Shown here in pieces: positions 1 to 9,148 of a DNA stretch of 64,000 bases. How positions within the stretch are numbered: position 1 is the first letter of the stretch; the number at the start of each line of letters is the position of its first letter. Where the stretch lies: positions 5,580,001 to 5,644,000 of the forward strand of contig JASGHP010000001.1 of assembly GCA_047602295.1 (NCBI GenBank), in the 5' to 3' direction. Source of the DNA: JACMLD01 sp047602295. Lineage in GTDB: Bacteria > Bacteroidota > Bacteroidia > Chitinophagales > Chitinophagaceae. The notes beneath the pieces are model-generated. The model ran no database searches. It saw only the letters and a program-made list of their open reading frames with translations, and was not told the origin of the DNA. A program made the translations under genes and the position numbers.

Positions 1-504
1 TGGATATGCCCAGCCTGTGAAAATATATTTATAATCCTGCCCGGGTTGCCAGTGATGCTGGTATGGCTCCGGATGTGTAGACAATGCTTCCGGCATAAAA
101 CCCATTTGCGCCAACGGCTTCATACCGCGTTGCACATAAGTATCAAAAATAGAATCAGTGATATGCCAGTTGTAAATTGGTTTGCCATTGGCATCTTCTG
201 TATATGCGTTGGTAGAACCCCATTTCAATGCAGGCGTTCCATCACCAGTGGTGAGCAGGTTGTGTGCACGCACATGTACCGGCACCGGGCTTAATGCAGC
301 AATCTCCGACAATAATTTTTTTCCATCCTTCATGTAAGTATAGTTTGGCTCGTCATAACCAAACCATGCCCATACAGGTTTCATATCTCCAAGATTGGAA
401 CCTGCATTTACTTCAATGTAAGCAGTATCATTTGCCGATTGCGCAGTTGCGATGTAACTGCAAACAAAGCAAATCAGGCTAACAAAACAAATTTTCTTTA
501 GCAT
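1..504 (-). CDS. GH39-like glycoside hydrolase, partial (N-terminal 168 codons)
   Basis: Read by hand on the minus strand from ATG at 504; the frame stays open to the left edge, so the C-terminus lies outside the window. The N-terminus MLKKICFVSLICFVCSYIAT is a signal peptide, followed by a segment containing VWAWFGYDEPNYTY, PVPVHVRAHNLL and LAQMGFMPEAL. These fit the start of the (beta/alpha)8 barrel of GH39 beta-xylosidase-type enzymes, where the strand beginning with a conserved H-R is typical. Its catalytic glutamates are outside the window. It is the most distal visible gene of the minus-strand pectin cluster, separated from the esterase gene by 280 bases that contain a 16-base palindrome. 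Substrate (xylose, arabinose or another side chain) cannot be decided here. Family call fairly good, activity inferred. Confidence 0.75.
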   Translation of the reverse strand, partial: MLKKICFVSLICFVCSYIATAQSANDTAYIEVNAGSNLGDMKPVWAWFGYDEPNYTYMKDGKKLLSEIAALSPVPVHVRAHNLLTTGDGTPALKWGSTNAYTEDANGKPIYNWHITDSIFDTYVQRGMKPLAQMGFMPEALSTHPEPYQHHWQPGQDYKYIFTGWAYP

Positions 505-784
505 TAGCAATTGTTATAAGAAGTGCTGAAATATTTTGTCAACGTGCGTACGCACGTATCCAATGGAACGCAGATTATCATGATTGAGCAGATAAATACA
601 GATTTATTTTCTCCATTAGGTAAAACGAGTCCATATTTAATGCTTTCAGGTGATAAATCTATATTTAACAGTCTGCTTCAATATGCAATCGCATTCAATA
701 TCTCAAAAAATTAAATATCCCTTAAATCCATTCAATCATGACAATCTGCGTTCTATCATCGTATCAAAAGAATGCGCTTATGGT
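505..784. other. 280-base gap with operator-like palindrome
   Basis: No convincing gene. At 542-557 there is a perfect 16-base palindrome, ACGTGCGTACGCACGT, 38 bases upstream of the GH39-like start codon. It is GC-rich against an AT-rich background, so it stands out as a possible regulator binding site for the distal part of the operon. A short plus-strand frame at 523-714 has no recognisable features and was left out. Confidence 0.5.
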
Positions 785-2308
785 TTAATATCTTCCTGCT
801 GTTGTCAATGGGTAATTATCTGTTCTGAATGGAGAAGCGGGCAATCCTGCCCCATTAAACAGATTTGGCTCCGGCACATTTTTGTATGCAAATCTTACTG
901 CTACGGGTTTTGCAATAGCATCACTCCAAACCAGTATTGTCTTGCCTTCTATTTTAGCTGTAGCCGGCACAAAATTTCCGCTTTCATCTGCTATTGTAAA
1001 TTCTTTCAGATCTCCATCTTTTGCTGTTAATCCATCAGCGTAATCAAAATTTATACGGATTTTATTGCCTTCCACCTTCATAGATGAATACAATGGGCCG
1101 CTTACAACAATGTTTTTCTTACCATATTCATTTTTAAGTGCCCAAAAAGCCAATCTTTCACCCACCGGTTTTTTAAAGCGTGGATGAATATCCAATGAGT
1201 CGCCCTGGTCTGTAATAACAGCCATACCAGTATAAGGAACATGACGCAATGTATAGAATTGTGCTTCTCTTATTTCTGGATTTTGCCCCTTGTGTGGCGC
1301 TATCTGTACAAAATAAAAAGGCATCTTGGGATTGTGAAAATCTTCACGCCAGTTATTGATCATAGCAGGAAACAAACGATGGTATTGTGCGGCTCTGCCT
1401 GCATTGCCTTCGCCCTGGTACCAGATTGCACCTTTAATGGTATAAGGCAAAACCGGCGCAATCATGCCGTTGTATAACTTGTAAGGAGAGTTGCTATGCT
1501 TTGGCCCCATTGGCTCTCTTGGTGCGGCAGGTTTTGTTTTGCTGGTATCTGCTTTCCATTTGTCAAGCTCTGCTTTGAATTTTTCATACGCAGCAGGATA
1601 ATCTTCGCATTGTTTTTTATAACGCTCCATTATATGAACTAAACTTGTGTCATTTTCCAACACTTCTTTCCTTGTCCACGATTCTGCCGGTGTTCCTCCC
1701 CAGGTGGCATTGATAATGCCGACAGGATAACCTGTTGCTGCATTAACAGACTTTGCGAAATAAAAAGCAACAGCCGAAAAAGTGTCTGCTGTTTGCGGTG
1801 AGCACATTTTCCACTCTCCTCTAAAATCATTTTGCGGATCGTCTGATACTCGATTGGGTATATCAATTGTACGGATGAATGGATAGTTGGCATTCCTGAT
1901 TTCGTTTTCATAATCAATAGCACCAGTGTAGCCGGTGCTGCCTTTTCTGCCAAGGAAAAACTCCATGTTTGATTGGCCCGATGCCAGCCAGACTTCTCCC
2001 AACAAAACATTTTTTACTTCTATTGTATTACTACCGGAAAATGTAATGGTGTAAGGGCCGCCTGCTTTTGTTGTAACTATGCTTACCTCCCATGTACCGT
2101 CGGGGTTTGCTGTAGTCATTAGTGGTTTTTTAATCCAACTAGCGGCAACACTTACACGTTCTCCTGAATTTGCCCATCCCCATAATTTAACGGTGCTGTT
2201 TTGCTGCAATATCATATTGTCTGAAATAAGTGCAGGGAGGCGAATAACAGCATGCGCAGGTGCGAAGAATAGAATAAATGCTAAAAGGAAATTTAATTTT
2301 GTAGACAT
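785..2308 (-). CDS. Sialate O-acetylesterase-type SGNH carbohydrate esterase
   Basis: 507 residues with a signal peptide (about 1-20, cleavage after AHA). After an N-terminal beta-sandwich (roughly 25-105) the SGNH block GQSNME appears at 111-116, with Ser113 the expected nucleophile; a GNAxGR-like block (YQGEGNAGR) follows near the middle and a DxxH-type end (DSLDIHPRFK) supplies the likely His. This is the sialate O-acetylesterase family (SASA, old DUF303), whose members in polysaccharide loci usually remove acetyl groups from plant glycans rather than from sialic acid. In this cluster, next to PL22, GH106 and GH88, deacetylation of rhamnogalacturonan or its side chains is the simplest inference. 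It lies 76 bases downstream of the GH43 gene on the same strand. Confidence 0.85.
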   Translation of the reverse strand: MSTKLNFLLAFILFFAPAHAVIRLPALISDNMILQQNSTVKLWGWANSGERVSVAASWIKKPLMTTANPDGTWEVSIVTTKAGGPYTITFSGSNTIEVKNVLLGEVWLASGQSNMEFFLGRKGSTGYTGAIDYENEIRNANYPFIRTIDIPNRVSDDPQNDFRGEWKMCSPQTADTFSAVAFYFAKSVNAATGYPVGIINATWGGTPAESWTRKEVLENDTSLVHIMERYKKQCEDYPAAYEKFKAELDKWKADTSKTKPAAPREPMGPKHSNSPYKLYNGMIAPVLPYTIKGAIWYQGEGNAGRAAQYHRLFPAMINNWREDFHNPKMPFYFVQIAPHKGQNPEIREAQFYTLRHVPYTGMAVITDQGDSLDIHPRFKKPVGERLAFWALKNEYGKKNIVVSGPLYSSMKVEGNKIRINFDYADGLTAKDGDLKEFTIADESGNFVPATAKIEGKTILVWSDAIAKPVAVRFAYKNVPEPNLFNGAGLPASPFRTDNYPLTTAGRY

Positions 2309-2384
2309 AGCAAGACAATCTTTTGTTGTAAGAAAATTAAGATTTCAAAAACGAATCCCCATCCTGTTGTATCCTGAAATCAAT

Positions 2385-3326
2385 TTATTTGGCTAGTAAT
2401 TTATTCAATTGTTCAAACTCCTGCTGACTGACTGTAAACACCGTGCCGTGCTTTGTTCCCATGGGAAATTGTACTTTATCCGAGATATCCACCCAGTCAA
2501 TTAAGTTTTTTGAAATTACGGTGCCATAGGTATGTTGCATATACTTATCAAAGTACACCATCCATGAATCACCAATTTTAATGGCAGTTGGCCCTTCAGC
2601 CCAATAATTACCGGTGATAGGAGCTGAAGGTTTTCCATAACCATACGTGAGATGATCACTATAAGCAACACGAATATTTTTCTGTGGTGGCTTGCGTGTT
2701 TCGTCTTTCAGAAACATCACAAAACGATTGCCATCTTTTTGAATAGTGGCATCAATAACATTAAATCCCTGATCATATAGCAATGTTGTTTTGCTGTATG
2801 TTTTAAAATCTTTGGTAGTGGTATAATAAAGCCGGTGATTGTATTTATCATCTCCTGCCGTATCGCCTGCAAGAAATCTGCCCGGTATGGTGGTGGCCCA
2901 ATAAATCATGTATTCTTTTGTTGCTGCATCGTAAAACAATTCAGGTGCCCAGCAATTGCGTGCAGTTGGTTCATCCTTCATCACAGGTATAAATTGTTGC
3001 TCACTCCAGTGTACCAGATCTTTTGAACTGGCATAACCAATACCTCCATCGTTCCAGCTTACTGTCCATACCATATGAAAAAGGCCATCGCCCCCTCGTA
3101 TAATACAAGGGTCACGCATTAGCTTGTCTTTCGCTACCATTGGCTTCAGCACTGAACTATCATTGTTTAATGCAGTCCAGCTATAGCCGTCTTTACTGTA
3201 TGCCAAATGCAAACCATCTTCTCCATTATTTTTAAAATAAGAAAACAGGTAGATTTTTCTTCCAGTCTGTGCTATTACATTTTGCAGCAAAAAGAACGAT
3301 AATAGAAAAACGAAAATTCTTTTCAT
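2385..3326 (-). CDS. GH43-like five-bladed beta-propeller glycosidase
   Basis: 313 residues, signal peptide 1-19 (cleaved after VIA or IAQ). The block MRDPCIIRGGDGLFHMVWT near residues 70-90 is the typical GH43/GH32-clan motif around an active-site Asp; EGPTAIKIGDSWMVYFDKY near residue 245 supplies the expected acid Glu region, and NCWAPELFYD is the usual first-blade W-A-P-E motif. These point to an exo-acting arabinosidase or related enzyme that trims arabinan or galactan side chains. Start ATG at 3326 follows directly on the DUF2264 stop, with a 9-base gap, so the two are surely cotranscribed. Exact subfamily not determinable by eye. Confidence 0.85.
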   Translation of the reverse strand: MKRIFVFLLSFFLLQNVIAQTGRKIYLFSYFKNNGEDGLHLAYSKDGYSWTALNNDSSVLKPMVAKDKLMRDPCIIRGGDGLFHMVWTVSWNDGGIGYASSKDLVHWSEQQFIPVMKDEPTARNCWAPELFYDAATKEYMIYWATTIPGRFLAGDTAGDDKYNHRLYYTTTKDFKTYSKTTLLYDQGFNVIDATIQKDGNRFVMFLKDETRKPPQKNIRVAYSDHLTYGYGKPSAPITGNYWAEGPTAIKIGDSWMVYFDKYMQHTYGTVISKNLIDWVDISDKVQFPMGTKHGTVFTVSQQEFEQLNKLLAK

Positions 3327-3335
3327 AAATAAACA

Positions 3336-4568
3336 TTAAGGCAATTCAAGTGCATGGTCTACAGGAAAATCTTGTCCGCTCCAAACTTTTACAGCTGTCC
3401 AGGGCTGTGCAGGTGCAGACCAGAACTCATCTGTATCCGGCAAACCCAATGGCAAAAATATAGTGGAACACAAATACAAGCTGCCAGTATTGATGTAACT
3501 ATCAGCAAGATTAGGTTGATTACCCGACAAGCCAATATTCAGCCATCCGTCTTTTGTAAATGTACCAGGTGCATCCAATGTCTTTTTAATGACAGCGGTT
3601 AATGCAGACCTTATTTGTGATGCTGGCAATACTTCCGGCAATTGCTTTCTCAACGCCATATCTGCCAGGTGATGAAAAGCAGCACCACGATAAATAATAG
3701 AACGTCCTGTAATAGGAAAACTCCCATCCGTGTTAATCATACGCTCTTGTATAACCGCATATCGCTTGTTGATTTTATCAAGCTTTGGTGCAAACCATTC
3801 GTACGATTTTCCATTGGCTTGCCGTAAGCACGCCAATATATTAGCGAGATAAGGTTGTATTACATAACTGTTGTAATAATCCCAATGGTATTGCATGCCA
3901 TCAGAAAAAACACCATCACCTACATACCAGTGTTGTGCAAACTCACGCATACCATATTCAATACGCAATGCATCATACTCCATATTGTAGCGACAAAAGA
4001 ATGCTTCAATCATACCAGAAAATAAAATCCAGTTGTTGTAGCCAGGTGTATTATTCCGGGTAAGCTTAAACGCAGTTATTACCTGCTGACGAACTTTTTC
4101 ATCCATATGTTCCCATAACCATGGGCAGCGCACCAACGACAATGCCAGGAAAGAAGCATCCACCAATGGTTGTCCGCCTGTCCATGTTAAATAATCTTTT
4201 GCAGCAGGATTGGTAGCATTCTCAAATGCTTTCAAAGCCCATGCACGATATTTATTACGAAGTGCTATTTCTTCATTGCTGCCACCTTCGGTATTCAACC
4301 AGGGAGAAATGCCTGTCATCACTCTGCCGAACGCTTCCAGGTACGCAGCTTTTGTACGTGACTCTTTATTATCTATACGAACCGATAAAACCAACGGCAA
4401 TTTTTCTTTCAATTTATCTTCTGCCAGGTTAGATAAAACAGGCGCTGCCAGTTTATCAAGGTATTGCAGCCAAATGGCACGATCACTTTGTGCAGCTTTG
4501 TTTTGAGCTTGCGCAACAATAGTAAAAATGAATAACAATAAAATCAACGATGCTTTTCTACATTTCAT
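3336..4568 (-). CDS. DUF2264 domain protein
   Basis: 410 residues with an N-terminal signal peptide (MKCRKASLILLLFIFTIVAQ). The body matches DUF2264: an early DRAIWLQYLDKLAAPVLSNLAEDKLKEK block, WLNTEGG, and an alpha-helical repeat pattern with many Trp/Tyr residues (NNWILFSGMIEAFFCRYN, YHWDYYNSYVIQPYLA). The family is predicted to be an (alpha/alpha) toroid and is repeatedly found beside GH88/GH105 hydrolases in pectin loci, but no reaction is established that I can name. Its ATG overlaps the GH88 stop codon (ATGA, 4565-4568), which implies translational coupling with that enzyme. Function in uronide or rhamnoside handling is inference from context. Confidence 0.85.
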   Translation of the reverse strand: MKCRKASLILLLFIFTIVAQAQNKAAQSDRAIWLQYLDKLAAPVLSNLAEDKLKEKLPLVLSVRIDNKESRTKAAYLEAFGRVMTGISPWLNTEGGSNEEIALRNKYRAWALKAFENATNPAAKDYLTWTGGQPLVDASFLALSLVRCPWLWEHMDEKVRQQVITAFKLTRNNTPGYNNWILFSGMIEAFFCRYNMEYDALRIEYGMREFAQHWYVGDGVFSDGMQYHWDYYNSYVIQPYLANILACLRQANGKSYEWFAPKLDKINKRYAVIQERMINTDGSFPITGRSIIYRGAAFHHLADMALRKQLPEVLPASQIRSALTAVIKKTLDAPGTFTKDGWLNIGLSGNQPNLADSYINTGSLYLCSTIFLPLGLPDTDEFWSAPAQPWTAVKVWSGQDFPVDHALELP

Positions 4569-5773
4569 TTTGCAAGTGCTTTATACCTTTTCATGGCTTC
4601 TACAAAATAATAATCGGCATAAGTAAGCGGCGTATCTACTTCAGATTTTGCTGGCAAATGGCCAACACAATGTTGTATTAAAAAACCACCGTTTGCTCCA
4701 GGCGCTGCTTTATAAGGTGCAGCAGATAATGATTTCAAAATAATTTCTACAACCTGCATGTATTCCTTTGCTTGTGCAGCAGGCACATAACCACTCAATT
4801 CTATAAGAGCTGATGCGGTAATTGCCGCAGCGGATGCATCTCTTAATGCGTTAGGAATATCCGGTGCATTGTAATCCCAATAAGGAATTTTATCGGCCGG
4901 CAAATTTGGGTTGGATAAAATGAAATGCGCAATATGGTTTGCCTGGTCAAGATATTTTTTATCTTTTGTTTCGCGATACGTAACGGTATAACCATAAAGC
5001 CCCCACGCTTGTCCACGTGCCCAGGCAGATTCATCTGCATAACCCTGCGCAGTTTTTTTCTGCTTCACTCCACCTGTCTCTCCGTTATAATTTATTACGT
5101 GATAAGAGCTATAATCTGGTCTGAAATGATTTTGCATTGTTGTGTTGGCATGTGTAACAGCAATCTTATAAAAAGAAGAATCGCCGGATACTTTTGTGGC
5201 CCAGAACAACAATTCAAGGTTCATCATATTGTCTATGATTACCAGGAAATCAGTAGAATCCTTAGAATTCCAGGATTTGATGCATCCTACTTTGGGATTA
5301 AAACGCGTAGAGAGCGATTTTGCACTGTTCAATAAAATCTCTTTATACTCAGCCGATGGTGCCAGGCGATTAGCATTTCCAAAACTGCAATACATCATAA
5401 AACCAAGATCATGCGTGCCTTTGTTGAATTGCTCTTTCTTCAACAATTCTAATATGCGCATAGATTCATCATGCAACACTTTGTCTTTGTTCTGCTCATA
5501 TAAATACAACAATGTACCGGGGTAAAAACCACTGCACCACCAACCTGAATTGCTAAATCCGTATTTGTTTTTATCGGGGTAAAATGTTTTAGGAAAAGAA
5601 TCTGATGGCAGATTTTTCATCAGCACTTTGTATTGTGCATCTGCATCGCTTATATTTTGCTGAATGGTTTTCAGCAATTCTTTATCAGCTTTATAAGAAA
5701 ATTTTTGCTGGGCATTGCTAAAACAACTCAGCAATAGAAAAAGAAATAAGAGTGGCTTGCTAACCGTTGGCAT
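4565..5773 (-). CDS. GH88 unsaturated glucuronyl/galacturonyl hydrolase
   Basis: I place the start at the ATG at 5773 because it begins a clean signal peptide (MPTVSKPLLFLFLLLSCFSN); a longer frame to 5881 adds 36 residues before it and runs towards the upstream gene. The mature protein (402 residues in all) has the GH88 hallmarks NSGWWCSGFYPGTLLYLYEQ, the YADESAWARGQAWGLYGY block, PYWDYNAP and RDASAAAITASALIEL. GH88 enzymes release the 4,5-unsaturated uronic acid from the non-reducing end of oligosaccharides made by polysaccharide lyases, acting in the periplasm. With an oligogalacturonate lyase and a rhamnosidase in the same operon, unsaturated rhamnogalacturonan fragments are the likely substrate. 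The stop codon overlaps the DUF2264 start (ATGA). Confidence 0.9.
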   Translation of the reverse strand: MPTVSKPLLFLFLLLSCFSNAQQKFSYKADKELLKTIQQNISDADAQYKVLMKNLPSDSFPKTFYPDKNKYGFSNSGWWCSGFYPGTLLYLYEQNKDKVLHDESMRILELLKKEQFNKGTHDLGFMMYCSFGNANRLAPSAEYKEILLNSAKSLSTRFNPKVGCIKSWNSKDSTDFLVIIDNMMNLELLFWATKVSGDSSFYKIAVTHANTTMQNHFRPDYSSYHVINYNGETGGVKQKKTAQGYADESAWARGQAWGLYGYTVTYRETKDKKYLDQANHIAHFILSNPNLPADKIPYWDYNAPDIPNALRDASAAAITASALIELSGYVPAAQAKEYMQVVEIILKSLSAAPYKAAPGANGGFLIQHCVGHLPAKSEVDTPLTYADYYFVEAMKRYKALAK

Positions 5774-5823
5774 TATGTTTTTGTTTTTGGGTGGTGAAAA
5801 GAGTTCTTCCTGCAAACAGTGGT

Positions 5824-6249
5824 TTATATTTTCACTGCCTGTCTTGCCAGCAACAACCATTCTTTGCCTTGCTTTTTCCATACCAGCAGAATAGCAATAT
5901 GCGCAGTATTGGGTTTTCCGTTATCACTTGTTTTGGCAGACAATACATGGCGTACCATGGCAACATCACCTACTACTTTAATGGTTTGTTCTGTTAAATC
6001 TATATTGAGGAAATCTGAAGCGCCACTAACCAATGCATCTATAAACTCTGCCTGGTTCTGTACTTTACCGCTTGAGTGGCCGTAGCTCAAATCTGGTGAT
6101 GTAAGTTTTGTTAACGCTTCTTTTGTTGGGTCTACCATTGCCTTGCGAAGATTCTCCACCGCATCAGCCACCGCTTTTTCATCTTTTGTTTGAGCATGTA
6201 CAGCGCTTAATGAGAAAGCCGCTACTAACAAAAACAGCATTTTTTTCAT
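5824..6249 (-). CDS. Secreted NTF2-like (DUF4440-type) protein
   Basis: Start taken at ATG 6249, which opens a signal peptide (MKKMLFLLVAAFSLSAVHAQ); the longer frame from 6342 would overlap the upstream rhamnosidase gene. 141 residues. The pattern AVADAVENLRKAMVDPTKEALTKLTSPDLSYGHSSGKVQNQAEFI followed by VGDVAMVRHVL and ILLVWKKQGKEWLLLARQAV is that of the nuclear-transport-factor-2 fold (DUF4440/SnoaL-like), which binds small ligands in a cone-shaped pocket. It lies 26 bases after the GH106 gene and 50 before GH88, inside the operon. A small periplasmic sugar-binding or lyase-like role is possible, but no catalytic residue can be assigned. Confidence 0.8.
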   Translation of the reverse strand: MKKMLFLLVAAFSLSAVHAQTKDEKAVADAVENLRKAMVDPTKEALTKLTSPDLSYGHSSGKVQNQAEFIDALVSGASDFLNIDLTEQTIKVVGDVAMVRHVLSAKTSDNGKPNTAHIAILLVWKKQGKEWLLLARQAVKI

Positions 6250-6275
6250 GATTGTATTTTTATTTGATTTTATAA

Positions 6276-9107
6276 TTATTGTACAAATATAACCGGTGTA
6301 AGTGTTACAGGCCCCATAAGACCAGAAGGTTTTGGCGACCATTTAGCAGCAGAGAACAAACCGTCAGAGCCGCGGTTCTTAGCAAGCCGGGGAGGAAAGT
6401 TGATATTATAGAACTTCTTCCACATTACACCACGCTTATCTAAATCTGCAATGCGGTTGGCCATTCCATTGGTAATTATTATTTGCAACAGGTTATCGTC
6501 TTTAAATTTTGCAGCAGGAATTGTAATGCGATAAGAAGGCCCTATTAAAACACACAGCTTTGCTCCATTCAATAATACTTCTGCGCTTTCTCCTACTTCA
6601 CCCAGATCCAATATCCAGGCGGCAGCATTACCATTGGGCTTTCTTACCTGTATGCTGTATTGTGCTGTGCCTGAAAATTTCTTAACATCATCATTGGGCA
6701 AATCTGTCCATGAGCCAATATTTTTAACGGTTGCAGATGCAGGCAAAACAGGGCCGCCGCTTATAAAATCAATCTTCCAGTTTCCTGTTACTTCTTCAGC
6801 ATCGCCAGTAGCATTTGTGTAAGGATATGCAGTTCCGGTTATTTTATTGTTAGCTGTTTGTACGATGATACTTTCGCCAGGTTGCAGATCTACATACACA
6901 GACAAAAGACTATCCCCATTATTTTTTGTTCTGGCTATACCTTTCCTTTCCTGCATGGCATCAAACAAAGCAGCAGATACAGCTTTTGATTGCAGCATTA
7001 CTTCTCCTGAAAAAGCATTGTTGTTTGTGTTCACAATAAAATAATAATCGCCGGAAGCATACTGACGCCGCACATATTTCAATCCTTTGTCTACCATTGT
7101 TTCCCTGTTTACACCGGCAGCAGTTAATAATGTTTGCAAATCATCGCCCATTAAAAAAGCTCCTTTTCCAGTGCTGGCTTTTTTTATACCATTAGCATCC
7201 GTAAACTGAAGACTTGCAGCCAACTGATCAAAAGCAGCCTGTTTCTTCTCCAAATCGGCAAACCCTGGCACTTTGCGCGGTAATTCGTTTAGCACTAAAA
7301 TTTTTGCACCGTCATTGGCAAGCGTTACCAGTTGCTTCATGGTTTCCAAAGGCAGATAGCTGGCGCCTGCCAATAAAATAACCTTATAGTTTAAACCGCC
7401 TGTTTGCAATAAGCCATCACTTGTTTTACACGCTTGTACTTGTTTGTCCGATATAAAATCAAATGCATATCCTTTTTCCAAAAGGTAATCGGCATCAGAC
7501 TTAAACGCTGTTTTTTCTAACCCATGCATTCCATCAAAATGATGCAGCATTACATTACCTGGTTCTGATAATTTATCACTGAAAGGAAAATAAAGCAGGA
7601 TATCATTGGCAGGTTTTCCACTTTGCAGGAAAGACTGACAGCGGGCTATATAACTGTTCAACGCGGGAAAGTCTTTCCAGAAAGAATTGGCTGGTGTAAA
7701 ATGCACTGCCGCATAAAACAACCAGCCCGGCCATGTTTCTTTAGGGGGAGAATACACCGTGCCGTGATAAAAGATATGATTAACGCCTCCAACAAAATAT
7801 TGATCAATCGCCTGCTTAACATCGCCGAGTGAAGATTGAAAATGCTCTCCCAACCAAGTAGCAGATTCAGAAGAAGCCAATGGTTTGCCACTCACATGCG
7901 CGGCAGAAGTAGCAAACTTAAAACGCAATACATCGGTACCTTCTGTTTCAGGAATGTCTATGGCTGCATAGAGATCTAAAATGTTGGCAGGAGATCCATG
8001 ACTTTGATTGCGCACCAATTTTCCTTTGGCCTTTGCCCACTCGTGCCAGGGTTGCGTAAATTTCTCTAACAATAAATCAGCAATGGTTAATCTATAATCA
8101 TATAACACACGAGTGTTCTTTTCTGCATTGTCTTTTTGAAACAGTGCCGGCAATTCATTTCTGATGTCATAGCCCCTGCGCTGTTTAAACTGTTGCAAAA
8201 AATCCGGCGTCCAGTTGCTTTGTCCTCTCGCATCATCCACTTCGTAAGAATCATTAAAAAAGGAACGGAGATAAGAAATATCTTTTCCTGCAAAAGCTTT
8301 ATCAAAAGTGCCGAGGTAATTTTTTAATGCAGTGCCAGAAAAATGATCAATCGCTTCGCCTTCTCCACCAGGTGCTGCACGTTCTACCATCTTTCCATGC
8401 CAACCCTGAAACAATGCATATAAAGTCCAATTATTATCAGAAGGGGCCGTCCAGTTTAATTTTCCAGCGGTATCTACTTTGTCGGTGAGATCAATCGCAT
8501 CGCCTTTGTCGGGATAAGCCATCAATAATGTGAGCGGTAATCTTTTTTCAAACCTAACCTGGTCTATTGCATACAACTGCAAATCTTTATTGGTAGCAAT
8601 AGGGTAAGAAAGGTTTTTAATATCTGGCGTAACACTGCCTTCTGTTTTTACCAAAGGCTTTTGCGTAAACTGAATCAGTTCCTGCAATTGTTCTCCACCT
8701 TTTATAGTGTACTGAACAAGATTAATATTTTTGGATGCATCTGCCGGCGTAACCATTGGCCCACCAAATGGCCAACCCGTACCTGTTGCCATATCAATAC
8801 CAAGACCATCACGTTTTGCTTCCTGCAAAGTAAATTGCAGCATGTCTACCCATTGCGGTGTTAAATATTTTATGAACTGAGCCTCTGTTCCCTTTACTCC
8901 ATAAATAGGGGTTATCTCTAAACCACCAAGGCCTGCCTGTTGGTATTTTTTCATGTTGATGGCCAGGTCTGTTTTATTTACAGCGCTGCCCTGCCACCAC
9001 CAGCGTGTCCACGGTTTATTGGTTTGTGTAATAGCAGGCCATTGCAATTGCGCATAAGAAGCAAGAGACAGCAATAGCACTGCAATTGAAATTGAATATT
9101 TCTTCAT
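6276..9107 (-). CDS. GH106 alpha-L-rhamnosidase
   Basis: 943 residues, signal peptide 1-19 (MKKYSISIAVLLLSLASYA). The N-terminus has the diagnostic KPWTRWWWQGSAV (about 31-43) followed by GLGGLEITPIYGVKG and GIDMATGTGWPFGGP, all characteristic of GH106. The middle holds the barrel segments SFFNDSYEVDDARGQ and SSESATWLGEHFQSS, where acidic residues expected for catalysis sit, and a C-terminal beta-sandwich (WILDLGEVGESAEVLLNGAKL, galactose-binding-like) ends the protein. GH106 enzymes remove terminal alpha-L-rhamnose from rhamnogalacturonan-I/II or arabinogalactan chains, in the periplasm. It is preceded by PL22 (41-base gap) and followed by the NTF2-like gene. Length is within the family's usual 850-1100. 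Confidence 0.92.
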   Translation of the reverse strand: MKKYSISIAVLLLSLASYAQLQWPAITQTNKPWTRWWWQGSAVNKTDLAINMKKYQQAGLGGLEITPIYGVKGTEAQFIKYLTPQWVDMLQFTLQEAKRDGLGIDMATGTGWPFGGPMVTPADASKNINLVQYTIKGGEQLQELIQFTQKPLVKTEGSVTPDIKNLSYPIATNKDLQLYAIDQVRFEKRLPLTLLMAYPDKGDAIDLTDKVDTAGKLNWTAPSDNNWTLYALFQGWHGKMVERAAPGGEGEAIDHFSGTALKNYLGTFDKAFAGKDISYLRSFFNDSYEVDDARGQSNWTPDFLQQFKQRRGYDIRNELPALFQKDNAEKNTRVLYDYRLTIADLLLEKFTQPWHEWAKAKGKLVRNQSHGSPANILDLYAAIDIPETEGTDVLRFKFATSAAHVSGKPLASSESATWLGEHFQSSLGDVKQAIDQYFVGGVNHIFYHGTVYSPPKETWPGWLFYAAVHFTPANSFWKDFPALNSYIARCQSFLQSGKPANDILLYFPFSDKLSEPGNVMLHHFDGMHGLEKTAFKSDADYLLEKGYAFDFISDKQVQACKTSDGLLQTGGLNYKVILLAGASYLPLETMKQLVTLANDGAKILVLNELPRKVPGFADLEKKQAAFDQLAASLQFTDANGIKKASTGKGAFLMGDDLQTLLTAAGVNRETMVDKGLKYVRRQYASGDYYFIVNTNNNAFSGEVMLQSKAVSAALFDAMQERKGIARTKNNGDSLLSVYVDLQPGESIIVQTANNKITGTAYPYTNATGDAEEVTGNWKIDFISGGPVLPASATVKNIGSWTDLPNDDVKKFSGTAQYSIQVRKPNGNAAAWILDLGEVGESAEVLLNGAKLCVLIGPSYRITIPAAKFKDDNLLQIIITNGMANRIADLDKRGVMWKKFYNINFPPRLAKNRGSDGLFSAAKWSPKPSGLMGPVTLTPVIFVQ

Positions 9108-9148
9108 TGGGGATTGTCAATAATAATATAAAAGCTAATAATTTTCCA

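Noticed and set aside
523..1030. Plus-strand ORFs of 63 and 126 codons
   Set aside because: They overlap each other and the 3' end of the esterase gene on the other strand; no protein features.
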